Shown in pieces: positions 10,001 through 17,552 of a DNA stretch of 33,356 nucleotides (position 1 is its first letter; every line of letters begins with the position of its first letter). The notes under the pieces are model-generated. The model was not told the origin of the DNA. It saw only the letters and a program-made list of their open reading frames with translations, and searched no databases. Source of the stretch: Bacteroidales bacterium (GTDB taxonomy: Bacteria > Bacteroidota > Bacteroidia > Bacteroidales > UBA10428); the NCBI GenBank assembly GCA_016929525.1, contig JAFGIP010000068.1:1-33356 (forward strand), read 5' to 3'. Made by a program: the position numbers and the translations under genes.

Positions 10001-10397
10001 TAATTTGACCGATTTTTTCTTCACCTGATATCTCTTCATTAATTCTTGTAAGAATGATAAACCGTTCTTTTACTTCAAAACCAATATTCGTATTTGTAAA
10101 AATCCGAGACAGAACATCGTTTAGTTCAGCATTTTGCACATTAACTGAAACCCTAAGATCAGGATCAATAATTTCAGTATCGTAAAAAAACTTGTATTTA
10201 CTGTTTCTTTCAATTTGTGCTAATGCTTCCTTAATGGTCACATTCGAAAATTTCAATTCACTGATTTTCTCCTGTGCAGAAAGTTGTAAGCTTAAAAATG
10301 AAAAAAGAACAAGAACCGAAAACAGTTTTCTGGCAACAAGGGGCCAACTGCATTTTTCCCTGGCTAATGAAATAGCCGTTACTTTGACAATTTTCAT
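7038..10397 (-). CDS. susC: SusC-like TonB-dependent transporter with N-terminal STN signalling domain
   Basis: The 1119-residue product has a long signal peptide (to about LSAQ, residue 42). An STN domain follows (~45-115, ISELKFSNVTIKEALAQI), then a carboxypeptidase-like regulatory domain (~130-205, GQVLDIDNNPLAGVNVYIKG), a TonB-box-like region (DEVIVIGYG), a plug with DASAAAIYGSRAANGVVIVTT, and a 22-strand type barrel ending in Phe (FGVQANF). With SusD it imports oligosaccharides across the outer membrane. The STN domain makes it a transducer: in the FecA-type mechanism it contacts the periplasmic part of FecR, and the matching FecR and ECF sigma genes lie immediately upstream. The gene starts 50 bp after fecR with no terminator between. 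Confidence 0.96.
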   Translation of the reverse strand: MKIVKVTAISLAREKCSWPLVARKLFSVLVLFSFLSLQLSAQEKISELKFSNVTIKEALAQIERNSKYKFFYDTEIIDPDLRVSVNVQNAELNDVLSRIFTNTNIGFEVKERFIILTRINEEISGEEKIGQIKGQVLDIDNNPLAGVNVYIKGTTKGTITDSNGKYIIDAEIGNILVFSFVGYLTEETIVEDETNINLVLIEDIAQLDEVIVIGYGTMVKKNISGSVISIDYSDAVGSQTPLTISSALQGVAPGVNVVNTGNPGVEPIVQIRGVKSFNNAAPLYIIDGIPTNDSREINPNDIESIQILKDASAAAIYGSRAANGVVIVTTKMGRKGEFNVDLSANYGIQDITNRLDVMNAEDFAVINNMARDNADLPRNPGADWAFDPDIDTDWQDAFFKRGFTKDLNVSVSGGSENSIFMFSGGYFQNEGTVIGPWFKRGSFSANSEHTYKKFRFGEHFRFTRSTAKQMVAVPFVDVVRMFPTIPVYDEDNPGGFGYGSDYNPTYGSNPVGLQELNDRKLYTNKVLGNVYGEYTIIPSLTYKISFGIDHYTNNQKNLYREGSVRYSDPLLPSNLSEDRAEYYKTVLDNTLTWKKEIGLHDITVLLGYSWEQEEFNNSFGTGEEVSTNPVTGSYYTTLGNTQTQQEVNGEIRRTQLISQFARLNYIFTERYLLTATIRRDGSSKFAEGHRFGIFPSFSVGWIINQEPFLSEYEWLSTLKLRMSYGELGGQETGASRAEGAYDYMGTVNTNVNYVLGTNQEMLNGHTQIQLTNDDLTWQTTATTNAGIDLGVFNNKLFLTTDYYVANTKDALIPVDIPLSTGNFEGNPNANVGEFRNSGFEAGLTFKNRESQIKYSLTVSFTTLKNEVVSLKNNPNGIVDWLTKTEVGSSIGTFYLLETNGIFQSDEEVLAHTTIVDGEEVVIQPTAQQGDVRYVDFNQDGIINDEDRQLMGSPFPKYTYGLAVNASWKWFDMNIMLYGVGGNHIFNIPRYWLERTDDDSNYPAGFEPWTTENHSTTTPRAVFGPEGASNSIQHSDRWLEKGNYLKLKNIELGFTFPQVLTTKIGIDKIRFYINAQNILTITKYQGLDPEVLHTNILFRGLDDGSFPNVRTIAFGVQANF

Positions 10398-10447
10398 TGA
10401 ATAGGTAGTTATGGGTTAATGTATTCAGGTTAAATTCAAGTATAGTA

Positions 10448-11440
10448 TTATTGAGTTTGGATAATTATTTTCTTTTCATCAATTGTATATTTAAAAGGAA
10501 CAAGTGATGACTTTCTGAAAATTTCAAGAAGAGTATAAACGTTGTCTTCTGTGTTCATGCTGCCGGTAAAAGTTTTATCCATCAGGCTCTGGTCCTCGAA
10601 TATGATTTCGACATTATAAATGCGTTTCATTTTTTGGGCCAGGTTGCTAAAGCTTTGATCTTTAAATGAGTATTCACCATTTTTCCAGAAATTGTAATAA
10701 TTGCTATCAAAAGATCCGGAATTTATTTTACCGGTTTTTTTATTATACAGAATATTTTGTCCGGGTTTAACTTTGTAAACAGAATGATTTTTTGTGTGAA
10801 GCTCAATACTTCCGTTTATAAGGCTTGTTTCAAATACGCCCTCGCCATGATAATCTAACACATAGAATTCTGTACCGGTAACCTTTATATCTGGCCCAGT
10901 AGTTTTAACAATAAAGGGTTTTTTATTCTTATTAACCTTAAAGTATGCTTCACCGGAAAGATATACAACTCTTTGTCGGGAATTAAATTCGATCGGATGT
11001 GAAATTTTACTTTGATGTCCTAACCATACAACGGTTGAGTCTGGTAACATTACTTCAGCTCTGTTGCCTCTGGGCACTTTAACTTCGGTAATTTTTACTT
11101 CTTTCTTAAGATCACTTTTAATCGTTCCGGCAAGGAAGCTCAGAGAGATTAAAATCAAAATACCTGCAGCAATTTTGAGTATGTATATAGGAGTCATTTT
11201 TTCAATACTCCTTTCGGTATAACTATAGCGGCTTTTATTAAGAATTTGCTGAATGTGTTTGTTTTCACCTTCAAAAGGAATCCTGATATGTTTAGTCTCC
11301 CAGTTATCTTTCAACTTTTGAAAAAGTCTTTCATTCTCTGCAGATTGTGATCTCCAGACATTTAGCTTGTTGTGATCTGTTAATTTTGCCGAGCCGTTCA
11401 GAACTCTGGCAATAATTCTGTATAGTTGATCTTCATTCAT
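10448..11440 (-). CDS. fecR: FecR-family anti-sigma factor
   Basis: The 330-residue protein has a cytoplasmic N-terminal sigma-binding part (1-80), a single membrane helix (~86-105, IYILKIAAGILILISLSFLA) and a periplasmic FecR domain (~118-215, VPRGNRAEVMLPDSTVVWL, YLSGEAYFKV, VTGTEFYV). A C-terminal DUF4974-type module (~255-325) ends TIDEKKIIIQTQ. FecR proteins hold the ECF sigma factor and receive the substrate signal from the STN domain of the partner TonB transporter. It lies between the sigma gene (57 bp gap) and susC. The gap contains a GGGGGTA motif that may be its promoter element. Confidence 0.95.
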   Translation of the reverse strand: MNEDQLYRIIARVLNGSAKLTDHNKLNVWRSQSAENERLFQKLKDNWETKHIRIPFEGENKHIQQILNKSRYSYTERSIEKMTPIYILKIAAGILILISLSFLAGTIKSDLKKEVKITEVKVPRGNRAEVMLPDSTVVWLGHQSKISHPIEFNSRQRVVYLSGEAYFKVNKNKKPFIVKTTGPDIKVTGTEFYVLDYHGEGVFETSLINGSIELHTKNHSVYKVKPGQNILYNKKTGKINSGSFDSNYYNFWKNGEYSFKDQSFSNLAQKMKRIYNVEIIFEDQSLMDKTFTGSMNTEDNVYTLLEIFRKSSLVPFKYTIDEKKIIIQTQ

Positions 11441-11478
11441 CAGTATAATTGTTTCAATGTAGATAAACAGGGGAATTG

Positions 11479-11493
11479 AATGATACCCCCAAA
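11479..11493 (-). promoter_or_regulatory. GGGGGTA element upstream of fecR (copy 2)
   Basis: The minus strand reads TTTGGGGGTATCATT, ending 38 bp before the fecR start codon. It matches the element at 12151-12165 in 13 of 15 positions (TTTGGGGGTAnnATT). A shared promoter or operator for the cognate ECF sigma factor is inferred. Confidence 0.45.
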
Positions 11494-11497
11494 GAGA

Positions 11498-12091
11498 TTA
11501 GAAAAATAAAAATCGACCAAAGCCTGAAATACCTTTCGGTTTTTTCTCATCAAGGAAATTTTCTTTTTTAAGACATGCAGCAATTTTTTTGAGGGCAATA
11601 GATATTTGATTCTCAACAGTTTTTTCAGATATATCAAGCAAAGAAGCAATTACTTTATATTTTAGCCCTTCAATTTTTGCCAGTTTAAATATGATTTTGC
11701 ATTTTTTAGGTAACGAGTTTATAGCTCTTGAAATCTCAAGTTTTAGTTCTTTTGAGATGTATTCCTTTTCAGGACATATCTGATTGGCAGGAATAAGAAA
11801 TTCAGGAATATTATCAATATAAATTATTTCGTTTTTCTTTTTCTTGTTCACATAATTAAGGGCCGTATTTTTAACTGCCCTGAACAAATACGCATCCAGA
11901 TTTTCTATCTGATAGACTTCTTCCTTTCTTTTCCATACTTTAATGAATACGTCTTCAATTATTTCCTCCGATAGCTCTCTCGATCGGCAAAGTAAAACTG
12001 AAAAATCGGCTAGACGGGTATAATAACTCTTTACCAGATCTTCAAACCAGATATACAGTGGGTCTTTGCTGAAATTGCTGTTAGTTGCCAT
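11498..12091 (-). CDS. ECF-subfamily RNA polymerase sigma-70 factor
   Basis: The 197-residue protein has region 2 at ~20-85 (SEEIIEDVFIKVWKRKEE, LDAYLFRAVKNTALNYV) and region 4 at ~120-178 (INSLPKKCKIIFKLAKIEGL, IASLLDISEKTVENQISIAL). No region 3 is present, as expected for ECF sigma factors. It belongs to the Bacteroidota group paired with FecR and STN-SusC. On glycan sensing it should drive the operon that follows it. The last ~20 residues are basic and aromatic and lie outside the family core. It is first in the operon, transcribed away from the CDF exporter gene. Confidence 0.95.
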   Translation of the reverse strand: MATNSNFSKDPLYIWFEDLVKSYYTRLADFSVLLCRSRELSEEIIEDVFIKVWKRKEEVYQIENLDAYLFRAVKNTALNYVNKKKKNEIIYIDNIPEFLIPANQICPEKEYISKELKLEISRAINSLPKKCKIIFKLAKIEGLKYKVIASLLDISEKTVENQISIALKKIAACLKKENFLDEKKPKGISGFGRFLFF

Positions 12092-12419
12092 AGGGTTTTT
12101 CCAGACTTTGCATAAGCTTTAGCCCAGTATAAATTATAACAGAAAATTTAAATTGTACCCCCAAAAATTTTTGTAATATACAGTTATTTTTTTCAGTTTA
12201 GTAAAAAGTTATTTGTTTTTGCAATTTTTGAAAAGATTGTCAATTAATGGGGGAAAATAGTTGCATTAAAACAGCTCGGTAAAAGAATAGTAACGAACTG
12301 ATTGTTCAAGTGTGGATCATATTTAGTAGAAATATATAGTAATTTGTTGTTATAAATGTTTTAAAAATATAAAAATTAGCACATGATAAAAATTTACAGG
12401 GTATTGAAAGATTTAAGAT
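12092..12419. other. 328-bp divergent intergenic region between ECF sigma and CDF exporter genes
   Basis: Both flanking genes point outward, so both promoters should lie here. The only clear element is the GGGGGTA motif at 12151-12165. The rest is very AT-rich, with no convincing hairpin, exact TAnnTTTG box, small ORF or RNA gene. Confidence 0.6.
12151..12165 (-). promoter_or_regulatory. GGGGGTA element upstream of the ECF sigma gene (copy 1)
   Basis: The minus strand reads TTTGGGGGTACAATT, ending about 59 bp before the sigma ATG. The same pattern (TTTGGGGGTAnnATT) recurs between sigma and fecR. Two copies at the start of each regulator gene suggest an autoregulated ECF promoter element; this is inference from the repetition alone. 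Confidence 0.45.
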
Positions 12420-13352
12420 ATGTCTGACAGAGCAAAGAGCATAAGAAGAGCTTCAGTAATAGGTATTTTGGGGAATCTGTTTCTTGCAATTTTAAAACTT
12501 GTGGCAGGAATAATTTCCGGAAGTTTATCTGTTGTTGCCGACGGAGTAGACTCATGTGGGGATGTATTTATTTCATTTATTACCCTTTATATTGCCACTT
12601 TATTATCAAAACCTCCTAATATCAAATTTCCGTATGGATACGGAAGAGCAGAAGCTAATGCAACTGTAGTATTATCTTTTCTGATATTTTTTGCAGGAAT
12701 GCAGCTAGCATTGTCTTCGGGGAAAAGACTTATTTCAGGCACTGCTATTGAAATGCCGGGTATGATAGCGATTGTTGCCATTGTAATATCTATCTTTTCA
12801 AAATTTGGTTTGGCATCTTATCAGCGATACATGGGCAAAAGAACCCAGAGCAACATGTTAATAGCATATTCTAAAAATATGCAAAGCGATGTTATTATCT
12901 CTGCTTCAGTTTTAACAGGTCTTATTCTCACACATGTTTTTAAGCTACCTATTCTTGATTCAATTGTTGCATTGCTGGTTAGTATTTGGGTGATATGGGT
13001 AGCAATAAAGATATTCCTTGAGACAAACCTGGAGTTGATGGACGGAAATATAGAGAAAGACATTTATAAAAAAGTATTTGATCTGGTTGAATCGATTGAG
13101 GGGGTTAAAAATCCTCACCGAATGAGAATAAGAAGGGTAGGGAATAAACTTATGATTAATATTGATATTGAGCTCGATGGAGAACTGACACTGAAAGAAG
13201 CACATGATATTTCTCATAAAGCGGAAAGAAAAATAAGAAAAGAGTTAGAGCACGATGTTTTTGATGTGGTAATACATATAGAACCTTTCGATGATACAAT
13301 AAAAGAAGAAGAAATTGGGGTATCAAGAGATGTACTGAATGGAAGTAAATGA
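12420..13352 (+). CDS. Cation diffusion facilitator (CDF) family metal exporter
   Basis: The 310-residue protein has six membrane helices in ~12-205 and a cytoplasmic C-terminal domain (~210-300, MRIRRVGNKLMINIDIELDGELTLKEAHDI with the usual metal-dimer beta-alpha-beta pattern). CDF proteins are proton antiporters that export Zn, Fe, Mn or similar divalent ions from the cytoplasm. Helix 2 carries Asp44 and Asp48 (VDSCGD), the usual DxxxD half of the transport site. Helix 5 has Asn153 and Asp157 (NMQSD) where the Zn/Fe exporter YiiP has HxxxD, so the metal preference is not obvious. HPYGYGR-like KFPYGYGRAEA is present. The gene ends 18 bp from the convergent kinase gene. Confidence 0.93.
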   Translation: MSDRAKSIRRASVIGILGNLFLAILKLVAGIISGSLSVVADGVDSCGDVFISFITLYIATLLSKPPNIKFPYGYGRAEANATVVLSFLIFFAGMQLALSSGKRLISGTAIEMPGMIAIVAIVISIFSKFGLASYQRYMGKRTQSNMLIAYSKNMQSDVIISASVLTGLILTHVFKLPILDSIVALLVSIWVIWVAIKIFLETNLELMDGNIEKDIYKKVFDLVESIEGVKNPHRMRIRRVGNKLMINIDIELDGELTLKEAHDISHKAERKIRKELEHDVFDVVIHIEPFDDTIKEEEIGVSRDVLNGSK

Positions 13353-13370
13353 AAAAAATAAAATCTTGTG

Positions 13371-14999
13371 TCAGATAAAATTATTGATCAACTCAAGTAA
13401 TTCATTTGGCTCAAATGGTTTTGAAATGTAAGCCTCACAACCTGCTTCCATGCTTTTTTCTCTTTCTTTTGACATAGTGAATGCAGTTTGTGCAATTATA
13501 GGAAGGCCTGGTTTAAATGATTTCATCTTTCTGGTAGCTTCGTAGCCATCCATTTCCGGCATCATCAGATCCATTAACACAAGATTTATCTTAGGGTTTT
13601 CTTCTACAACAGATACAGCCTGCACTCCATTTTTAGCCTCTAATACATTTGCACCTGTTTTTTTAATGATTTCCCGCAGGAAAATAAAATTGTTAAGTTC
13701 ATCTTCAACAACAAGGATAGTCTTGTTTCTCCAGTCGTATGACGGCAGAGGCTGCTTTTTCTTTTTAATTTCTTTTACCTTTTTTGTTTTAATATCGCTT
13801 GTATCAAAATAGGGTAATGTGAAGTAGAAAGTAGAACCCTCATTTAACCTGCTGTGTACCCAAATTTTCCCACCCATCATTGTAATGAGCCGTTTCGCAA
13901 TAAACAAACCTAATCCGGCACCACGATATAGTTTGGAAGGGCTGGTTTCTAGTTTACTGAATCGTTCAAAAACAAATTCCGATTTTTCAGGAGGAATACC
14001 AATTCCCGAATCTTCAACAAAAAACTGAAGCATATATGGTTCTTTTTCATAATCGGAATTAAAAACAGGAGTGAATCCAAATTTGATATATCCTTTCTCG
14101 GTATATTTTAAAGCATTACTTAATAAACTGTTTAAAACCTGTGTTATTCGGCTTTTATCTGAAAACAGCTGGTAGTTTTTATGAGCCTGATCGATAATTA
14201 ATTCAAGTTTAATATGATCCTGACCTAATTCATGTTTTTCTTTTTCAAAAGACAAATACAGGTCATTAAGAAGTTCGTATGCAGAAAATTTTGTATTGAA
14301 AAGCTCCATTTGCCCTGCATGCAGTTTTGACATATCTAAAATATCCTCAATAAGCCGTAATAGTAATATGCAATTTTTATTGATTCGTGAGGTATATATT
14401 TTTTGTTGTTCCTTGTCAATGTCTTCATCATTAAGCAATGTACTAAAACCCATAATTGCATTCATGGGGGTTCGAATCTCATGTGACATGTTTTCGAGAA
14501 ATGCACTTTTAAGCTGGTCAGATTCTTCAACTTTTTCTTTTGCAATTTTTAATTCTTTCGTTCTTGATTCGACAATTTTTTCCAGGTGATGCCTGTGTTT
14601 CTCAAGCTCTATAGTCTGATTGTGTATTAATTCGTTTTGCTCATCGGCAAAGTTGATCTGAGATTCAATTTTCTTTTTTTGCGCCTGTATTTTCTTTTCC
14701 TGCTTACTCATTTGTTCCGAACGTTCTCTTAACTCTATATCAAGCAAGCGTGTAATTCTGCGTATTCTTCTTTCTCTTATCAGAAAAAAAATCACTACCA
14801 GGACAATCGATAGAAGTGCCAGATAATTTATTGTAGTTAACTTCAAGGTTGTTCCTTGAGTATATCCGGCATTTATAGAAGAAGCCGAAACTAACAACAT
14901 TATTACAAATGTTATAAATCGTAAAGGATTAATTATAAAAGAAGAGCATCTGTTCTTTCTCTTATAACTACCATTAATATTGTAATTTATTCTATTCAA
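13371..14999 (-). CDS. Hybrid sensor histidine kinase/response regulator
   Basis: The 542-residue protein has two N-terminal hydrophobic segments (~28-45 and ~58-75) with only about a dozen residues between them, so there is no real periplasmic sensor. A long charged coiled coil follows (~78-165). HisKA has the phospho-acceptor His173 ([16 protein letters not shown]). HATPase_c has the N box with Asn295 (LLSNALKYT), G1 DSGIGIP and G2 GAGLGL. A receiver domain at ~427-541 carries Asp477 ([12 protein letters not shown]) and Lys527 (ISKPFE). No HPt domain or DNA-binding output is present, so the phosphate must go to another protein. It is a single leftward gene with no partner regulator adjacent, unless it serves the LuxR-type regulator about 1 kb away, which lacks receiver chemistry. 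Confidence 0.93.
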   Translation of the reverse strand: MNRINYNINGSYKRKNRCSSFIINPLRFITFVIMLLVSASSINAGYTQGTTLKLTTINYLALLSIVLVVIFFLIRERRIRRITRLLDIELRERSEQMSKQEKKIQAQKKKIESQINFADEQNELIHNQTIELEKHRHHLEKIVESRTKELKIAKEKVEESDQLKSAFLENMSHEIRTPMNAIMGFSTLLNDEDIDKEQQKIYTSRINKNCILLLRLIEDILDMSKLHAGQMELFNTKFSAYELLNDLYLSFEKEKHELGQDHIKLELIIDQAHKNYQLFSDKSRITQVLNSLLSNALKYTEKGYIKFGFTPVFNSDYEKEPYMLQFFVEDSGIGIPPEKSEFVFERFSKLETSPSKLYRGAGLGLFIAKRLITMMGGKIWVHSRLNEGSTFYFTLPYFDTSDIKTKKVKEIKKKKQPLPSYDWRNKTILVVEDELNNFIFLREIIKKTGANVLEAKNGVQAVSVVEENPKINLVLMDLMMPEMDGYEATRKMKSFKPGLPIIAQTAFTMSKEREKSMEAGCEAYISKPFEPNELLELINNFI

Positions 15000-15204
15000 A
15001 AGAGACCAGTTGAAAGTAAACAGTTTTATATTGTTTAATAGGATTTAATGTTGTACTTACCTAAAGTTAGATAATTCAGTTTAAATATGCTTAATTAATA
15101 TTCTATTCTGTATAATTAAATCTGCAGGGTTTCCTTTTACGGCTGTTATTAAAACATATTAGGAAATTGACTGTTTTCTCCAATGAACTATAATATTATT
15201 AATA

Positions 15205-15936
15205 ATGCAATTCAATGCGAATACCAAAATGGCAGAAGTAATTCATGTAAATTATCTGCTGTTACCTATTCTAAATCGATTTGATATACAGCTTGGGTTT
15301 GGTGATAAGACAATTAGTGAAATTTGTGCTGAACAAAAAATCAATGTTGATTTTTTTCTTGAGATTATTAATTCATTTCACGATTATAATTATTTTCCGC
15401 AAGACCGTTTACAGTCGTTCCCACTGGATTTGATAATAGAATATATTCTTAAATCACACTACTATTATATTAATATTAAAGTTCCACTGATTGAAACAAC
15501 AATTATTACATTAAGTACTTCATCTGATAAATTGCAAAATAAGTATGTTCAATTAATTGTTAAATTTTTTCAGGAATATAAGGAGGAACTTATTAATCAT
15601 ATTACTGATGAAGAGATTAGGGTGTACCCATATATGCTTTCTGTTGACAAGGCTTTGCGATCAGGGAATATTGGGAAAGAATTAGTTGAAAAAGTAAAAA
15701 AAAATCCGATCAGGATCATAGAAAGTGAACACACCAATATTGAAGATAAATTATTCGATCTTAAGAACATCATAATTAAATATTTGCCGCCGGCAACCAA
15801 TTATTCACTTTCAAACACATTGCTCATTGAACTATTTCGTCTGGAGCAGGATCTAAACGACCATGCAAGAATTGAAGACAAGGTTTTAGTACCGAAGGTT
15901 GAGATGTTAGAAAATCAGATTCTTCAAAAATTATAG
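15205..15936 (+). CDS. Hemerythrin-like di-iron protein (Ric/ScdA/YtfE-related)
   Basis: The 243-residue protein carries a full set of candidate di-iron ligands with the spacing of Ric/YtfE hemerythrin-like bundles: His85, His132/Glu136 (HITDE), His176/Glu180 (HTNIE) and His220/Glu224 (HARIE). The N-terminal ~60 residues resemble the ScdA_N/DUF542 domain (GDKTISEICAEQKIN), but the paired cysteines normally found just before this stretch are missing (LGFGDKT). Ric proteins act in NO stress and iron-sulfur repair; without the cysteines, an oxygen or NO sensor role is equally plausible. The stop codon directly abuts the ATG of a LuxR-type regulator, and cydAB lies beyond. Together this suggests a gas-sensing pair. 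Confidence 0.85.
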   Translation: MQFNANTKMAEVIHVNYLLLPILNRFDIQLGFGDKTISEICAEQKINVDFFLEIINSFHDYNYFPQDRLQSFPLDLIIEYILKSHYYYINIKVPLIETTIITLSTSSDKLQNKYVQLIVKFFQEYKEELINHITDEEIRVYPYMLSVDKALRSGNIGKELVEKVKKNPIRIIESEHTNIEDKLFDLKNIIIKYLPPATNYSLSNTLLIELFRLEQDLNDHARIEDKVLVPKVEMLENQILQKL

Positions 15937-16533
15937 ATGAATTTAAAAAAAACAATAATCTGTGTTAAGAGCCCTATAATTTACAGAGGGATTGCATATT
16001 GTATTCATTCAATTCAGCCCGGAATAGAGCTGGAGCATTATAACAATATTGATAAATTATTAAAAGATGATAATCATGAAGACAAACTATTCATTTTGGA
16101 TATTAATCTTTTACCCGATCCCGCATTTTATTTTCTGGAAAGGATGTTTGTTAATTTCCAGGATCTTACTTTAATAGCTCTTTCTGAAAGATTCCTGTCA
16201 GATAAATTAGCCGTCTATTTTCGGGGTTCTATTTTAATAACCGATTCAGAAGAAATTGTTAAAAACAAGCTCAAAAATATTATTGATACTGGTAAGGAAA
16301 TTAATAGAACAAATAGAAAAAATTCAGCAATAAGTGAAAGAGAACAGGAGGTTCTCAGATTAGTAGCTTTTGGTTTTACCAATAAACAAATCAGCGATCA
16401 ACTTTACATAAGTACCCACACAGTAATAACTCACAGAAAGAATATTTCTTCAAAATTAGGCATAAAGACTATTGCCGGACTTACAGTTTATGCGATCATT
16501 AATGGTATTATTTCACCGGATGAAATGCTTTAG
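15937..16533 (+). CDS. LuxR/NarL-type transcriptional regulator with degenerate receiver domain
   Basis: The 198-residue protein has a C-terminal LuxR helix-turn-helix (~128-195, SEREQEVLRLVAFGFTNKQI, ISTHTVITHRKNI, KLGIK). The N-terminal half has receiver-like spacing, with Asp55 in LFILDINLL. The acidic pair is replaced by Lys11-Ser12 (CVKSPIIYRGI), and the conserved lysine near GSILITDSE is absent. It is therefore probably a pseudo-receiver controlled by something other than phosphorylation. It starts immediately after the hemerythrin-like gene (0 bp gap), so the two are almost certainly co-translated. Its stop overlaps the cydB stop by 4 bp on the opposite strand. The target genes are not known; cydAB and the heme operon are candidates by proximity. 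Confidence 0.9.
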   Translation: MNLKKTIICVKSPIIYRGIAYCIHSIQPGIELEHYNNIDKLLKDDNHEDKLFILDINLLPDPAFYFLERMFVNFQDLTLIALSERFLSDKLAVYFRGSILITDSEEIVKNKLKNIIDTGKEINRTNRKNSAISEREQEVLRLVAFGFTNKQISDQLYISTHTVITHRKNISSKLGIKTIAGLTVYAIINGIISPDEML

Positions 16534-17540
16534 TAATCAGTGTTGGTTTTTTCTGAAAATTTGAAAACCTTGAATAAATAAAACAGTAAAGGGATAACAA
16601 AAGCAAGTCCGACAAAAAGTGCAATGATCATCATTAACAATGTCTTATCCGGAGCAACAGTATTGTAAATGGTTAAAGAAGGAGATCCCTGCAGTACAAC
16701 AAGCACAGGAAACTGAGCAGCAAACCATCCGATCAGGATTGCACCTGTTTGTGCACCGGCAATAATCCGGACCAACGAAGCCCTGTTTCTGTTTAATGCA
16801 ATAAGAAAGGCAGGTAAAAGTAAAGTGGCAAAAACTCCACAACCAATGCTGACCGGCGATTTGATGAATTTATGAAGCAAATGCAGGCCGCTGAATTCTG
16901 CAATAATAAATACGAGGCCACCTGTAATAACAAGTGCAATTAAAATTAATTTTGATAATCGTTTGAAATCCTTATTACTCTCTTCATCGGCAGGTTCTCC
17001 CGAGAGGTAAACAGAAGCGAGATAAGCGAATAGAATAACTATAAATAGCCCGAGTGATATGGAAAATAAATTAAGCCATGGTGCAATATATTGCTGGTAA
17101 AATGAAATTCCGGAAGCGGTATTTATTTCGCCAAAAATTACCGCACCTAATGTAACGCCAAGGAAAAAAGGAGTAAAAACACTAAAAAGTTTGAATATAA
17201 AAGTATATATCGCATGTGATGTGTCAGAGAAAGGATCATAATACCTGAATGTAAAAGCAGTACCCCGGAAAATAATACCAAACAACGCAAGCATAATGGG
17301 GATATGCAAGTACTGCGTTATTGTTGAATAAACTTCGGGAAATGCATTGAACAATATTACTATTATGACAATTAACCAGATATGATTAGCTTCCCATACC
17401 GGAGCGATGGCTTTAGAAATGGTGTTGACCCCTTTCTTATCTGTAAATATTTCGATTATACCGGCTCCAAAATCTGCTCCACCAAGTAAAACGTACAGAA
17501 GCATCGAAACCCCAATGAATATAAAAGCAAGAATGATCAT
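16530..17540 (-). CDS. cydB: Cytochrome bd quinol oxidase subunit II
   Basis: The 336-residue polytopic inner-membrane protein has about eight helices. It shows the N-terminal signature YVLLGGADFGAGIIE, the loop VWEANHIWLI and FRGTAFTFRYY, all typical of CydB. With CydA it forms the bd-type terminal oxidase that reduces O2 using quinol, with high oxygen affinity and resistance to NO and sulfide. It starts 12 bp after cydA in the same operon. No small CydX-like reading frame is evident after it; the next gene is convergent and overlaps it by 4 bp. Confidence 0.95.
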   Translation of the reverse strand: MIILAFIFIGVSMLLYVLLGGADFGAGIIEIFTDKKGVNTISKAIAPVWEANHIWLIVIIVILFNAFPEVYSTITQYLHIPIMLALFGIIFRGTAFTFRYYDPFSDTSHAIYTFIFKLFSVFTPFFLGVTLGAVIFGEINTASGISFYQQYIAPWLNLFSISLGLFIVILFAYLASVYLSGEPADEESNKDFKRLSKLILIALVITGGLVFIIAEFSGLHLLHKFIKSPVSIGCGVFATLLLPAFLIALNRNRASLVRIIAGAQTGAILIGWFAAQFPVLVVLQGSPSLTIYNTVAPDKTLLMMIIALFVGLAFVIPLLFYLFKVFKFSEKTNTDY

Positions 17541-17552
17541 GTCTGTAAGTAT

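Noticed and set aside
11440-11649. A 69-codon minus-strand frame overlapping the end of the ECF sigma gene
   Set aside because: It is an out-of-frame reading of the sigma coding sequence with no independent features.
15205-15936. Calling the hemerythrin-like gene a full ScdA/Ric iron-sulfur repair protein
   Set aside because: The N-terminal cysteine pair typical of that family is absent, so only the di-iron bundle is supported.
13371-16533. The hybrid kinase and the LuxR-type regulator as one two-component system
   Set aside because: They are on opposite strands with independent promoters, and the regulator's receiver lacks residues needed for phosphotransfer; proximity alone is not enough.
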